From Periplaneta americana (taxonomy: Eukaryota; Arthropoda; Insecta; Blattodea; Blattidae), in NCBI RefSeq assembly GCF_040183065.1, contig NC_091117.1, forward strand, positions 110,859,001 through 110,923,000: a stretch of 64,000 nucleotides of DNA, written 5' to 3'. Position 1 is the first letter of the stretch; each line of letters opens with the position of its first letter. Below, piece after piece: positions 22,616 to 33,007 of the stretch. The notes beneath the pieces were generated by a model. It had not been told where the DNA came from and made no database searches. It saw only the letters and a program-made list of their open reading frames with translations. The position numbers and the translations under genes are program-made.

Positions 22616-23881
22616 ACTTGAAGAATGCCCGAACCCCCAATCTTTGAAACATTAAACAAGCACTCTACCATTGGTCTACGAAGCGCAGATATGGAACACT
22701 TTCATAGTCCCGGAACTGCTTGAACAAGCACATGCATCGTGTAATATCGCCGCGACCCGAAGTGGACTTTGAAAATATTCGCTGTTCACGAGTGCGGCCA
22801 CTTTTTTTTTTTTTTGACAGCTGTACAAGTGTCTGTGAAGTCACTTAAAATACTAGTGGTACATTTAAAAGTCTGAGGAAAGTGGGCGTCGTAAGAAAAT
22901 ATTGACTTGTGAGTGGGCTGTAAGCAGTTCAATTCCATATTTGCAGCATGTATGAAAGAAGAGACAATGTAATACCGCAACAAATTTTACTCAAATCCAT
23001 AGTCACGCAAATACGGTATCTTTCGTAAGCTAATAAAATCTGATTGATCGCTATATTTTAAGATTTGTAAAGTTGTAGGGCCTCCATCAAAAAGGGAATG
23101 AAATTTCACGACAGTATGCTATTGAGAAGCCAAGAAAATGAAACTGTAGTAGCTTGTTCAAGGGTGGAGAAATTGATATAGGGGAGACTGGGGCAAAACG
23201 AATAACCCGGGCAAAAAGAATAATGCATATTTCTTGGAAACTCCAACTGGTAGCGCTTTCTGCAACCAGATTTTGCTGCTGGAACTGACTTATCATCATT
23301 CTAGCTAGTGAGAGAAGAAGTCAGCGTGTGTTTGAAGAAAATTGACTGTTTTCTTAAAATATTTCAATGTAAGAGAAACATATGTACAGCTGTCAAAAGA
23401 AAAAGTGGCCGCTCTCCTAAAACAAAGTTCCCTTCGGGTATCTTCGCTACAATTCGGAGACAGGCGATGTTACATGTTGTTGGACCACGTTGCCTGATAT
23501 CTACAGTTATAATTGAAATATAGTGTGTGTTATTCGATAGCATAATGGTAGCGTTCAGGCCTCTTATTCATGAGGTCCTGCGTTCGACTACAACCTCGTG
23601 CTTTTTATGTCCTTTCTTGTTCTGTTTTTGAGAGAGAGAAACTAGACATAATGGCTCCTTTCTCTTTTATGATTATTTTAGTAATTAACATCAGGTTCAT
23701 TAATATATTATGCCATGACTTTATCATTATGATATTGTGGCAGCAAATGGAAAGAAAAAAGATTTTATTCTCAATAAAATATCTTTCGTGGCATAAACAT
23801 AACAAATTTACTGGCGTCGGCCTTAAAACATTCAAACAATTAAGCGTTCGAAAAACAAAACAAAAAGCCACAATTCAATAT

Positions 23882-24400
23882 TTAGTCTATCTTCCTCTTA
23901 TCTCGATCATCTTGCAGTCGAGTGGGCATGGAATTGACTAGTCTTTGCAAATAGCGACTGTTCTTAGACACGATATTCCAGGCATTCTGAACATACATAC
24001 ATAAGTGTTCTGTCCATGGGCAGATCTTTCTTTGCAAACCCAGCAATCTCCAATCTTCCCTATTTTCTGCCTTCCTCTTAGTCTCCGCATATGATCCACA
24101 TATCCTAATGTCGTCTATTACTCTTTTCAACCAGAGACCCAACCAATTCCTTTTTCTCTTTCTAATCAGTTTCAGCATCATTCTTTCTTCACTCACTTTT
24201 TCAAACACAATTTTATTTCTTATTCTGTCTGTCCACTTTACACGCACCGTTCTTCTCCACATCCACATTTCAAATGCTTCAATTCGTTTCTCTTCATTTC
24301 GTCGTAATGTCCATGTTCTTTCCCCATACAATGCCACACTCCACACAAAGCACTTCACTAGTCTCTTCCTTAGTTCTTTTTCCAGAGGTCCGCAGAAGAT
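23882..24400 (-). pseudogene. RTE-like LINE C-terminal fragment in copy 2
   Basis: The minus strand gives an open 158-residue frame: SVALYGERTWTLRRNEEKRI, then AFEMWMWRRTVRVKWTDRIR, RMMLKLIRKRKRNWLG and an AETKRKAENREDWRLLGL end. It is the region after the reverse transcriptase palm of an RTE-like LINE (LYG.ETWTL is its usual opening). The family occurs again at 52790-53270. It is cargo, not the mobilising gene of the element. Confidence 0.75.
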
Positions 24401-24767
24401 CCTTCTTCTTCTATTAAAAGCTTCCTTTGTTCATGTTTGCAGTTTTCTTGGGAAGGATAGGCCTAAATGCGGTAACATCCCGTTGCTTTCCGCACACCAC
24501 TATCTCTTTCGCATCTTATTAAATTCCAGGGGGCCCAAGCGTGGAGATGAGGAGAGTGGATTTGACTAATTGGGCCCTCCGGACTTCACCGAAAGTCACG
24601 GCAAGGGTTAAATATTAATTCTATCAGGATGTTTGACCCGGTCAGATACCGGGAAATCTCAATTAGCCTTTGCCCCCCGCATCCTGGACTAGCTTCTACG
24701 AATCATCAGAAAATCTTAGAGTGTGATTGGGCCAGTTTTTCCGAAAATGTTTCCACACTTTTGCTCT

Positions 24768-24835
24768 CGTAGCTCAGCGGACGAACGTCGGAATTGAGAT
24801 GTCAACGCCTCAGGTTCAATTCCTCGTTACTCCTT
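24768..24835 (+). repeat. tRNA-like SINE head in copy 2
   Basis: CGTAGCTCAGCGGACGAACG has the shape of an A box and GGTTCAATTCC that of a B box 37 bases later. It lacks a foldable acceptor stem and is embedded in a transposon, so I read it as a SINE head and not a tRNA gene. Similar heads lie at about 20685-20745 and 23535-23595 (TAATGGTAGCG ... GCGTTCGACT), and on the minus strand at about 22622-22690 and 25915-25980. Confidence 0.5.
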
Positions 24836-24944
24836 TTCATTTTATTGTGGTTCAAGATAGTATAATGTAATAATACAAAAAGAAAAACTAATACCAGTAT
24901 TATGCAACTGGATTTTTCAAAACCTAATATTAAATTTATGTTAT

Positions 24945-25905
24945 TTATATCGCTAAGGAACGATTACAATATAAATAACTTGAATATTATTTATATCACT
25001 AAAGAACAATAAAAGAATATAAATGATAAATATCGGTTCGTTTAATTAATATATTGCGAAAGAACAATAAAAATATAAATAACTTGAATATTGTTTTATA
25101 ATGCTAATGAAGGAAAACAGAATATAAATGATAACTTGAATATTATTTAAATCGCTAAAGAACGATAACAATATAAAAAAGTGAATATTATTCATATCGG
25201 AATTTCACAGATTTATTACAGATGTATTTAAGAAATTGTAGAAGAATCGTAATTAGTAACAGTGTCCTATTTATTCTTCTTGGAGCCAAATTTGCAACTT
25301 TTAAAAGTGAGGTTACTATGTTGAAGTGTATGTGTTGCAACGGATGCTTGATTTGTTATGTGTGTGAGTCAGTTATGGGATGCTTGATGTCGTCGCAATG
25401 TCGTAATTATAGTTTGATTGTGTTTGTTTGACTATTGTGTATTAATTTATGATGTATGGTACGGAAAGCTGCATATTTGTGTTATAGAAGTGTTACGTAT
25501 GTGTGTTGTTAATGTTTTTGTATGTTTCAAATTGATACCTGATATTTGTTTTGCAATCGCAATGCCTAATTTACGGATTGTTTATGTTTTGTTTACATCG
25601 CGTAAGCTAATTTAATTTTCTTTTCCATTAATCTTTATGCTTATCTTTTTTTTTTGTATAAAACTATAGCCCTAACATACATATGTAAAATAGGGCTAAA
25701 CCCCATTGGAGATACAATAATAATTATTATTCATATCGTTATAATACGATAACAGAATACAAATGATGACCTGAATTTTATTCATATCTCTAAAGAACGA
25801 TAACAAAATATAAATAACGTGATATCCATAAAGAACGATAACTGGATATAAATGATAATTTGAATATCATTTACATAGCTAAAGAACGATTAAAAAATAA
25901 AATGA
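24945..25905. repeat. Degenerate A+T-rich repeats in copy 2
   Basis: The same roughly 48-base unit as in copy 1 lies in two blocks (about 24945-25200 and 25730-25905). Copy 2 has fewer units in the first block, so the array length differs between the two elements. Confidence 0.65.
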
Positions 25906-26119
25906 AAACTTGAAGAAGGCCCGAACCCCCAATCTTTGAAACATTAAACAAGCACTCTACCATTGGTCTACGAGGCGCAGATATGGAACACTTTTATAGT
26001 TACGGAACGGCTTGTACAAGCACATGCATCGTGTAATATCGCCGCGACCCGAAGTGGACTTTGAAAATATTCGCTGTTCACGATTGCGGCCACTTTTTTT
26101 TTTTTTTTTTTGTCAGCTG

Positions 26120-26545
26120 TACACTTGAAATAAAAAGCCCCTATATTTACTACAAATACATTCAACAATATTATAATTAATTAATAAAACATATTACACA
26201 CTTAAACTTCTTCCTACGACTGCTTTTGTGAGCATTATATATTGGTCGAAACAATATAAAAGAAACTGAAATCTTGAAAAAGCTAGAATTCGATAAAAAA
26301 AAATTCTGGCACAATATAAAGATTTTTAGGTGCCATGGCAACCTGACGCCAGAGATTTGTCTACACCTGGATTTGTTGTTTCCGGTGAAATGAAACGTGT
26401 AGCTTCTTTCCTAATTTGGTTTTTCTTTCATAGATCCGGAAATCTACAATGACTTGAAAACTTGTTCACATTTTTTTGCTAAGTGTATTAATGTAAGCCT
26501 ATTTACATTATTACTTCTTATGTTCGTGCAACCATGGCACGAATT
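26120..26545. other. A+T-rich spacer
   Basis: No gene is recognised. A run of C (about 26582-26594) lies just downstream. Confidence 0.4.
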
Positions 26546-26559
26546 TATGAATGAAGAAT

Positions 26560-26935
26560 GACTGCAATATTTGCATGTTTTCCCCCCCCCCCCCATGAAG
26601 AGTCCTTCTCAACAGAATACACAACAGGTTGCTGTGGAGTCCATACTGCCAAATATCCTAGATCACAACCTGTCATATAAAACTGACCTTGGATTTGATG
26701 ATAGTAATCATGGTCCATATTAAAAAAAAGCATCATCATCATCCACAAACAATATATAATCATTTACCCCTTTCAATGGCTGAGTGAATGTTGTGTTTCT
26801 GTATTTATATGGGAATTTTATTTCACGTGTACCGGTACATGTTTTTTCCCCTCAATATCATTATGTCTATCACGACTTGCTCCTAGTACGCCTGATGAAT
26901 GAAGCCATAAATCTGTACCTTGCAAACTAAAAGAT
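26560..26935 (-). pseudogene. YqaJ-like exonuclease fragments
   Basis: On the minus strand about 26930-26860 reads WLHSSGVLGASRD, and about 26735-26590 reads YYHQIQGQFYMTGCDLGYLA followed by VWTPQQPVVYSVEKD. The LGASPDG-like segment followed by a YY.Q.QGQ...TG segment and a VWTP segment is the order of YqaJ nuclease motifs. The run of C at 26582 and a gap of about 125 bases break it. It is an inverted, diverged relative of the 20400-20535 piece. Confidence 0.6.
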
Positions 26936-27631
26936 TACAAACATAGTTGTAATCTTAAGTGAAATGAAATTAGTAAACATAGTTGTGTTATATATATCAT
27001 TTGAAAGGTTTTTTCGTTAGTTTTCGGTTAAGGCCTTTCCCATGTCTGTAAATTAATTAGGCCTATTATTTGAGTTATACCAATAAATAGAGTCATATGC
27101 TAGAAAATCCTTTACTTTTTTAATTCTTTGAAGTCCTGTATTCCTTAAAGTATATAAGATATGAACCTAAAATTTTATATGAATATTTACTTTAAGAAGG
27201 TCTGCAAATATGTCAAATTTGATGAACATCAGAGGATGTAAGGTTGTGGGCTGAGTGATTTGGCATGGAATGACTCAATACAGGAAAAGTATTCTCATCT
27301 AAATCATTTATGTCATCCTCCATTACAGTAACATTCAATTCATGAGGTACATCATTTACCACCTTTCACATTGAATCATTTACATAGATTTCATTTTGTG
27401 AAATTAAGATATTTCCTACTTTGTTCGATCTCATAATTCACTGCAAATAAATTTGTACTCTTAATTTTGCTTCTGTTTCATAAACCTCTCTGACAGTTAT
27501 GTGGTAATTCCCAGCACTCATTTGATGGTAGTTACCACATCTGTCTTCAAGGTCATCTGTTTGCACCCAACAAGTTAAAAAATAGTTCCTATGCATTATA
27601 TTGATCCAATGAAAATTAGTCAAGCAAGACA

Positions 27632-28671
27632 ACTGAGGCGCTGACATGGGAAAGGTAGTAACTGTCAAAAACAAAATGTTTCAGGGGAAGCAAAAAACAA
27701 ATTTATGAACACTTTCTAACTTACATTATTACTGAAACTGCTTTAAATGAAAGGCATACACTCATGTTTGTGTTACATATGAAATTTGAAAAGTCTGGTA
27801 CAGATTTATCTGTGAAATCCTATTTTATGAAAATACAACATTGAAATCATTCCTTAGCCAAACTGAGAATTAACGTTATTTATACATTATGCACAATTTT
27901 TTCGGTAAAATGCATGATACTTTTCATCGAGGAAGTCTAACATAGATAACAATTCTCTATTTTTGGCATCAGGGACGACTGGTCTTCTTTCAAGGCGTTG
28001 CAAGCATTGCAAGTTAGTGATTGACGTTAATGACTGTCCTTTCTTAAAACTCCTGTGCTCTGTCCACATTTCAAGCTCATTAAATGACTGTCTTGTTTTT
28101 ATTAGAGGAAAATCATATCTTGAAAGTCTAATCTAGTTGAGGGTGCTGATTTTGATAGGAGTTGTATTCAAAAACTTGTCACATTCTGCAGAAAAGTCGA
28201 CGAAATCCTCATCCTTCATCATTATTACATTATTAGGCCTTACCTCTTCTGGAACCATGGTCTTGCATTTTTTTTTCTTTTCTCTATGATGCCAAATTCC
28301 CTATCATATGGCATGTAGGAATGTTCTGAAACCAGGAATTTCAAGTCCACTGAATCAAAATGTTTCTTGGCAATAATGTAAATCAGGGCCATTAGAATCA
28401 TCCGATTCTTATTCTGCCCTGCACAGTTATCAGCCCATATTTGTCTAGACACACTCTGCTGTTGTAAAAGGAGTTACTACCTTCTCCGCGCCAACAGCTG
28501 TGCACATACAACTTACAACATCCAGTGACTGCGTTTCCAACTTCGCTTCATTACATACGGACATACTACCTTCTCTGTGCCATTGGCATGGCTATTTACT
28601 ACCTTCTCAATGAAAAACCTAAAAATTCGAATTTTTGGCAGTTACGACCTTTCCCATGTCAATGCCTCAAC
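27632..28671. mobile_element. Short element with about 40-bp inverted ends around a DNCAGQNKN ORF remnant
   Basis: Left end 27632-27671 and right end 28671-28632 (reverse strand) match at about 34 of 40 positions around the core GACATGGGAAAGG and GTAACTG.CAAAAA. Related words (GGTAGTAA and its complement) recur inside near 28465-28500 and 28560-28620 as subterminal repeats. Between the ends lies only the ORF remnant at 27887-28452. I could not define a target-site duplication. The layout suggests that this protein family travels in a DNA transposon. Confidence 0.55.
27887..28460 (-). pseudogene. DNCAGQNKN-motif protein remnant (DUF7869-like)
   Basis: The minus strand starts with QIWADNCAGQNKNRMILMAL and continues DSVDLKFLVSEHSYMPYDR and EFGIIEKRK. 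These segments mark a repetitive protein family of insects and other animals that I believe is DUF7869; the Asp in ADNCAGQ would fit the second catalytic position of a DDE-type fold, which is inference. A frameshift near 28240 separates a C-terminal section that ends RELLSMLDFLDEKYHAFYRK, the family's usual end. The N-terminal half, including any first catalytic residue, is absent. Confidence 0.6.
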
Positions 28672-28989
28672 TGTTGTGTGATAGAATGACGACTGCCTGC
28701 ATACTGAAACCTGTCATTCCTTTGCTCAACTACACAGAAAAGCTAGTCTTAAATTCTGTAATATTCTGAGAATTTAGTGTATTGGTTACTAGTACGTGTT
28801 TTTAGCTGGCTGACTCAATAGTTACTGAGGATAGGACAGTACTTAAAGCCCTGAAACTTTTAACTTTTTAAATATTTTAATAGCCACCTGTAACATTTTA
28901 GTATTATGCACATTTTAATGATTTAATGGAAAACACTGCTGAATAACGACTAACAATTTAACACATCAGAGTTTTACCATATTTCAATA

Positions 28990-31050
28990 AATTGTCTTCT
29001 AGGGCATGAAGGACTTTAAGAGCAGCAAAAGAAGCCTCTCATTCTCTGCAGCTATATCATCACAGAAACATTTAAATCTAATAACCTGATCTGTTTGGTT
29101 CAGCCAGTTATTTCTGACATAATTCACTTTAAAATAAGTAGACCTACACTGCCAAAAATAAAGTACAGGGGTTGCTCTGTGAGACTGCTATTGGGGCATT
29201 ACTAAATAATGAAACAGTATTTCTGTTTATAGCATTGTTAACTGAGACAATGTCAAAAAAGTGGAAATCTATCTCCTCCAGCTTTAAAATAATACCGCTT
29301 CCAAACAAATACAAATGTTCGGCTTTTATGGTTGCACCACGCAAGATATGTGCTACATCTAAATAACTTGTGTCCAAACTTTGTGCCATAAAAACTGTGA
29401 ATTTCCTTCTGCCTGACCAACTATTATATTCCCACTCTTGTATTCAAACTGGGCTTTTAAATGGATTTCATCCACGAGCAGTAAGACAATTTTATCTTCG
29501 TCTTTTAGAAATTATACTTTCTTGGGCAAATAATTTAAGAAATTTGAAGACTGTTGATCTATTATTGTATATGTGGAAAAATTGTTGCAGACCCTACTTA
29601 ATGTAATTTCAAAAGGCAACATTAAACCTGATTTTCTTCTTATGTATCTGTAACAATGTAGCCTATGCATACAGATTGTACCAGTGACCAGAAAAACCAT
29701 TAACTTCCATGAATATCTCATGCTGACTTCTTACAATTTAACAGAGAAACTTGTTGAACTATAAAAATAGCAAACTAATTGACTCTTTTCCTGGCAGATC
29801 GATACACAAACTGTTTAGCAAGTGTTGAATCAATTCCAGTTTGTCAGTAACTGCATATTGTCAGTTTTTAAATCTAACACTAATTTCATTCACTATAGTG
29901 TTTAACTTACATATGTCACTCACCATGACTGGAAGAGTTGCATTGTCTATCCTTCTTACTTGTATATCTTTCACATGCACTATAACTAATCACTATTAAT
30001 AACTACATAATAGGCTACAGTATTCTGGGTAAGGAACTTCACAAATTAACAACAAACACACAGAGGTATCTTTCGTCATTAGTACCCAATCACTGTCCAA
30101 TTTCGATTTAGAAGTAAGTTCATCTAAAGAATTAAATATCATTTCCATTTGTTTATTATACGCAGATAAACTCTCCTCCATTGAACCTTTAAGGCGATTG
30201 TATTGTAGACGTTCCCTACGATCAATAGGATTCTCCCTGGATGATGATGCTTCACAAAGATATGAAGGACAGTCAGGAAGTTTTGAAGGCAAGTATCTGA
30301 AATAAATTTTACATATGAAAACTATTTCAGATTATGGTGAAGATTTTATGTAATTCTTATTTAATTATATTTTATAGAATGGAAGCAAAATAAACAATAA
30401 AAAAAAGCGACGTGTCTTATTGGTGTTGAGGTCATAACCTCAAACCTGGAGCAAAATAATAATTCTGAGTCTTTCAGGATGTCAACAAGTCGCAGTACTG
30501 TATTAACAAATTACACTAGTGTATAGGAAGCTATTACAGCTTATGTAGCCTAACTAATTTTCCTCTACAAATTGCAACTTACCTTTCTTAAGACGGGGAT
30601 GTTACATTTATTGTTCATAATCTCCCAGTCTTCGAATCACACACTGATGCTTCTCTTTCAATATTCTGGGTTTCAAAATGTAACTCGCATACCTGCGAAA
30701 CAAATTAATACTCATTAGTTTTTGTTTCTCAAGTTAAGTTTTACAACATAGGCTACATATCAGTTGATGTTACATAACCTCTTATTCAAATTCTACTAAA
30801 TACTTAGGCCTACCTCACATTTGAGACTAAAATTATCCCGATGCATCTCCCTGATATATTTCCAGCGTAAATCTTCATCCTTAGGGAATAAAATTGACTG
30901 ACAAAATTATCCCGATGCATCACCCTGATGTATTTCCGGCGTAAATCTTCATCCTTAGGGAATAAAAATACACTCACTTTCGAACCAGTTAAATAATTGC
31001 CTTTACAAGCAGGTACGCAACATTTACGTGGCCCAATATTTTGTATATTC
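28990..31050 (-). pseudogene. P-element-like transposase with THAP exons, broken
   Basis: Minus strand, in order. A THAP exon at about 31040-30825 (KCCVPACKGNY, SVFLFPKDEDLRRKY, MHRDNF) supplies the first zinc cysteines; its end carries a 74-bp tandem duplication that shifts the frame just before a GTAGGC donor (about 30811-30816). A second exon from 30693 (VCELHFE) supplies the last Cys and His after a TTTCGCAG acceptor. A third at 30297-29996 reads KLPDCPSYLCEASSSREN. Then come YIRRKSGLMLPFEITLSR (about 29640) and the RNase H-like domain with VDEIHLK (about 29495-29475), FEYKSGNI, and a tail to about 29150. This is the THAP plus P-superfamily layout. Stops and a missing start (ATT where ATG is expected) show it is dead. 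Confidence 0.6.
30829..30976. repeat. 74-bp tandem duplication
   Basis: AAAATTATCCCGATGCATC begins at 30829 and again at 30903; the two copies differ at a few positions. Because 74 is not a multiple of three, the repeat shifts the THAP exon frame. Confidence 0.85.
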
Positions 31051-31315
31051 ACATGTAAATATACAAAAAGTACATAAACAGAATTCGAATGGCAAAATTC
31101 CGTTTTCTCGCACAAAGTGAATCCCGGTAAGGATCCGCAATATTTACGTGGCACATTTGTATATTCACACGTAAATATTCGAATAACAAGCCTCCGTTTA
31201 ATTGTCTTTAGAGGTAGGTACGCAATATTTACGTTGCTCATTTGTATATTCACATGTAAATATTCGAATAACAAGCTTCCGTTTACTAGCATGAAGTAAA
31301 TACCGGTAAGGATAT
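31005..31315. repeat. Three palindromic repeat units upstream of the THAP exon
   Basis: Three units of roughly 90-120 bases each contain a hairpin made of AATATTTACGTGG and its near-complement CACGTAAATATT with a 15-base loop (about 31020-31060, 31135-31180 and 31225-31265). The units also carry copies of the first codons of the THAP exon in decayed form, so the exon start seems to have been amplified. Confidence 0.6.
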
Positions 31316-31744
31316 CACTGGCAGTGCATGAGATGGCCGCGCATGCGCAGGATGCGCAGTTTACAATCTCACAACCTGCTCTTGGTAATCTCAGAGTACT
31401 TGATGATCCTGACCTGAGAAATACGTTGCCATAGGTGCTTTACGAAGCTAGTATATTAATCTTCCGCAAACACCTCAATCTGTAGTTCAAACGCAGATGC
31501 GTTTTTACAACATAGCCAGATTTCCGAAAGTAATAGGAGCAAAGGATTGTACTCATATTAGGATACGATAATAATGCGGAACCCTTCCGAAAGAGGAAGA
31601 CTTACTTTTCTAAGCGTACAAGCAATATGTAATGCTAATATGGAATTTAGAGACATAGTGGCTTGATAGTCAGGCAGTTGTAGTAGTTGATAGTAGTCTA
31701 CCATTTTCAATAATTATGTACAACGATCCAGGTTCGAACAGGGA

Positions 31745-32190
31745 ATCTACGGGGATTCTGCGTTACTATTAGATGCAGGCTACCCCTGTAGATCTTACCT
31801 AATGCCTCCTCTGGATACCACAAGGCTCTGTCCTAGGACCTTCACTATTTTCTATTTATATTAATGATATTTCTTCTAATCTAACATACTGCCGACACCA
31901 TATGTATGCTGACGACATACAAATGTATCTGCATACTCGACCTAACTATCTAAATTACGCTATAATTAAAGTTAATGATGACTGGATTCAATATCCTTAT
32001 GGTCGAAAACGTACAGACAATTTAAATGCAACTAAGTCGCAAGTATTCTGTAACTTTGAAAGACAGAGCCAATACTCGTTTCAAATAGCTATTCCTGACA
32101 AGTCAGTTCCTTCGACCTTCTTTTTCTTCCACGATAATGATAATGTGCCACAATATTATATTCAGGTTTTATTACAGTATGACAATTCTT
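31745..32190 (+). pseudogene. LINE reverse transcriptase fragment
   Basis: The + strand reads PQGSVLGPSLFSIYINDI (about 31815-31868), then YADDIQMYLHT (about 31903-31935), the palm motifs with the YADD catalytic box. It then decays. The closest match in the window is the LINE at 58343-61140, which reads PLLFTIYVNDI and YADDLQIYIHT at the same positions, so both are probably one family. It is truncated on both sides. Confidence 0.75.
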
Positions 32191-32207
32191 ATTTTATTAA
32201 ATGGCAG

Positions 32208-32470
32208 CGGTCACCGGCGTACCTTAGTCGGTTGAGACGTTCGCCTGATGATCCGAAGTTGTGCCCGGACGTGGGTTCGATTCCCGCTTGGACTGATTAC
32301 CGGTTTGGGTTTTCCCGAGGTTTTCCCCAACCGTAAAGCAAATGTTAGGTAAACCTCTGGCGAATTCTCGGCCTCTTCTCGCCAAATACCATCTCGGTAT
32401 CATCAATCCCACCGACGCTAAATAACCTAGTAGTTGATATAGCGTCGTTAAATAACCAAGTAAAAAGCAT
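32208..32470 (+). repeat. tRNA-derived SINE, family B
   Basis: The tRNA-like head is on the + strand (A box near CGTACCTTAGTCGGTTGAG, B box GTGGGTTCGATTCCCGC at about 32273-32289), followed by TTTTCCCGAGGTTTTCCCC and the tail GACGCTAAATAACCTAGTAG. The ATGGCAG word at 32201-32207 and 32471-32477 may be a short target duplication. A better preserved copy is at 61203-61462. Confidence 0.8.
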
Positions 32471-32479
32471 ATGGCAGGG

Positions 32480-33007
32480 AGAACTTTACAAAGAATAATA
32501 ATTAATACATATAGCCTACTGTACATATTCGGGTTCACTGTTCGTAAGGAGTTGTACTGTAAAAGACTAAATCGAACGAATTATGTAACATATTTTGAAA
32601 TTTTCGGGTCTTACAATGTACTTTTCAGTTTTGATAATTGTCATATGTTACGCCATATTGGAAGTGCTAAAATGTTTTAGCTCTTTTTGTTTGATGTATT
32701 ATTATTAAGGCTCAACGTTAGCACTGTGTTGCTTGTCTTGCATCTTGATCACAATAATAATTACTCGTATACCCATGAGCAGGCTTAAAATAAGATGTGT
32801 AATTCTTAAGTTATTGATTGTTGTCAGCTTGCCGGTGATGATAATACATCAATATTATTTCCTTTGCTTACTTTATACTTTATAAAGTATACTCGTATTA
32901 AAACAATTATATTTTGCGAGGAGGATAGCAGCTATGCCTCACAGAGCTGTTAATATGAATTTATGAGAGGGAGATAACTTTCCAATAGGGGGAGAAATCT
33001 CCCCCAT
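32480..33007. other. Spacer without a recognised gene
   Basis: Short broken frames only. Confidence 0.4.

Larger units (their letters stand above)
20538..22823. mobile_element. TA-flanked non-autonomous element, copy 1
   Basis: The ends are inverted repeats: left CAGCTGTCAAAAGAAAAAG, right the reverse complement of CAGCTGTCAAAA plus a longer A tract, then GGCCGC. TA flanks both sides (20536-20537 and 22824-22825), which fits a Tc1/mariner-type target. The interior carries a tRNA-like head (about 20685-20745), a minus-strand LINE fragment (21058-21400), A+T-rich degenerate repeats (21525-21900 and 22440-22610) and a second tRNA-like head on the minus strand (about 22622-22690). No transposase is seen. 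Compared with copy 2 it lacks about 555 bases next to the LINE piece. Confidence 0.8.
23387..26119. mobile_element. TA-flanked non-autonomous element, copy 2
   Basis: The ends match copy 1 (CAGCTGTCAAAAGAAAAAG at left) and TA flanks lie at 23385-23386 and 26120-26121. The interior is collinear with copy 1 and very similar in sequence, but it keeps a longer LINE fragment (23882-24400) and an extra segment (about 24400-24830) that ends in a tRNA-like head (about 24768-24835). The two copies sit in direct orientation about 560 bases apart. Each has its own TA flanks and unrelated outer sequence, so they look like independent insertions rather than a tandem duplication. Confidence 0.8.
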
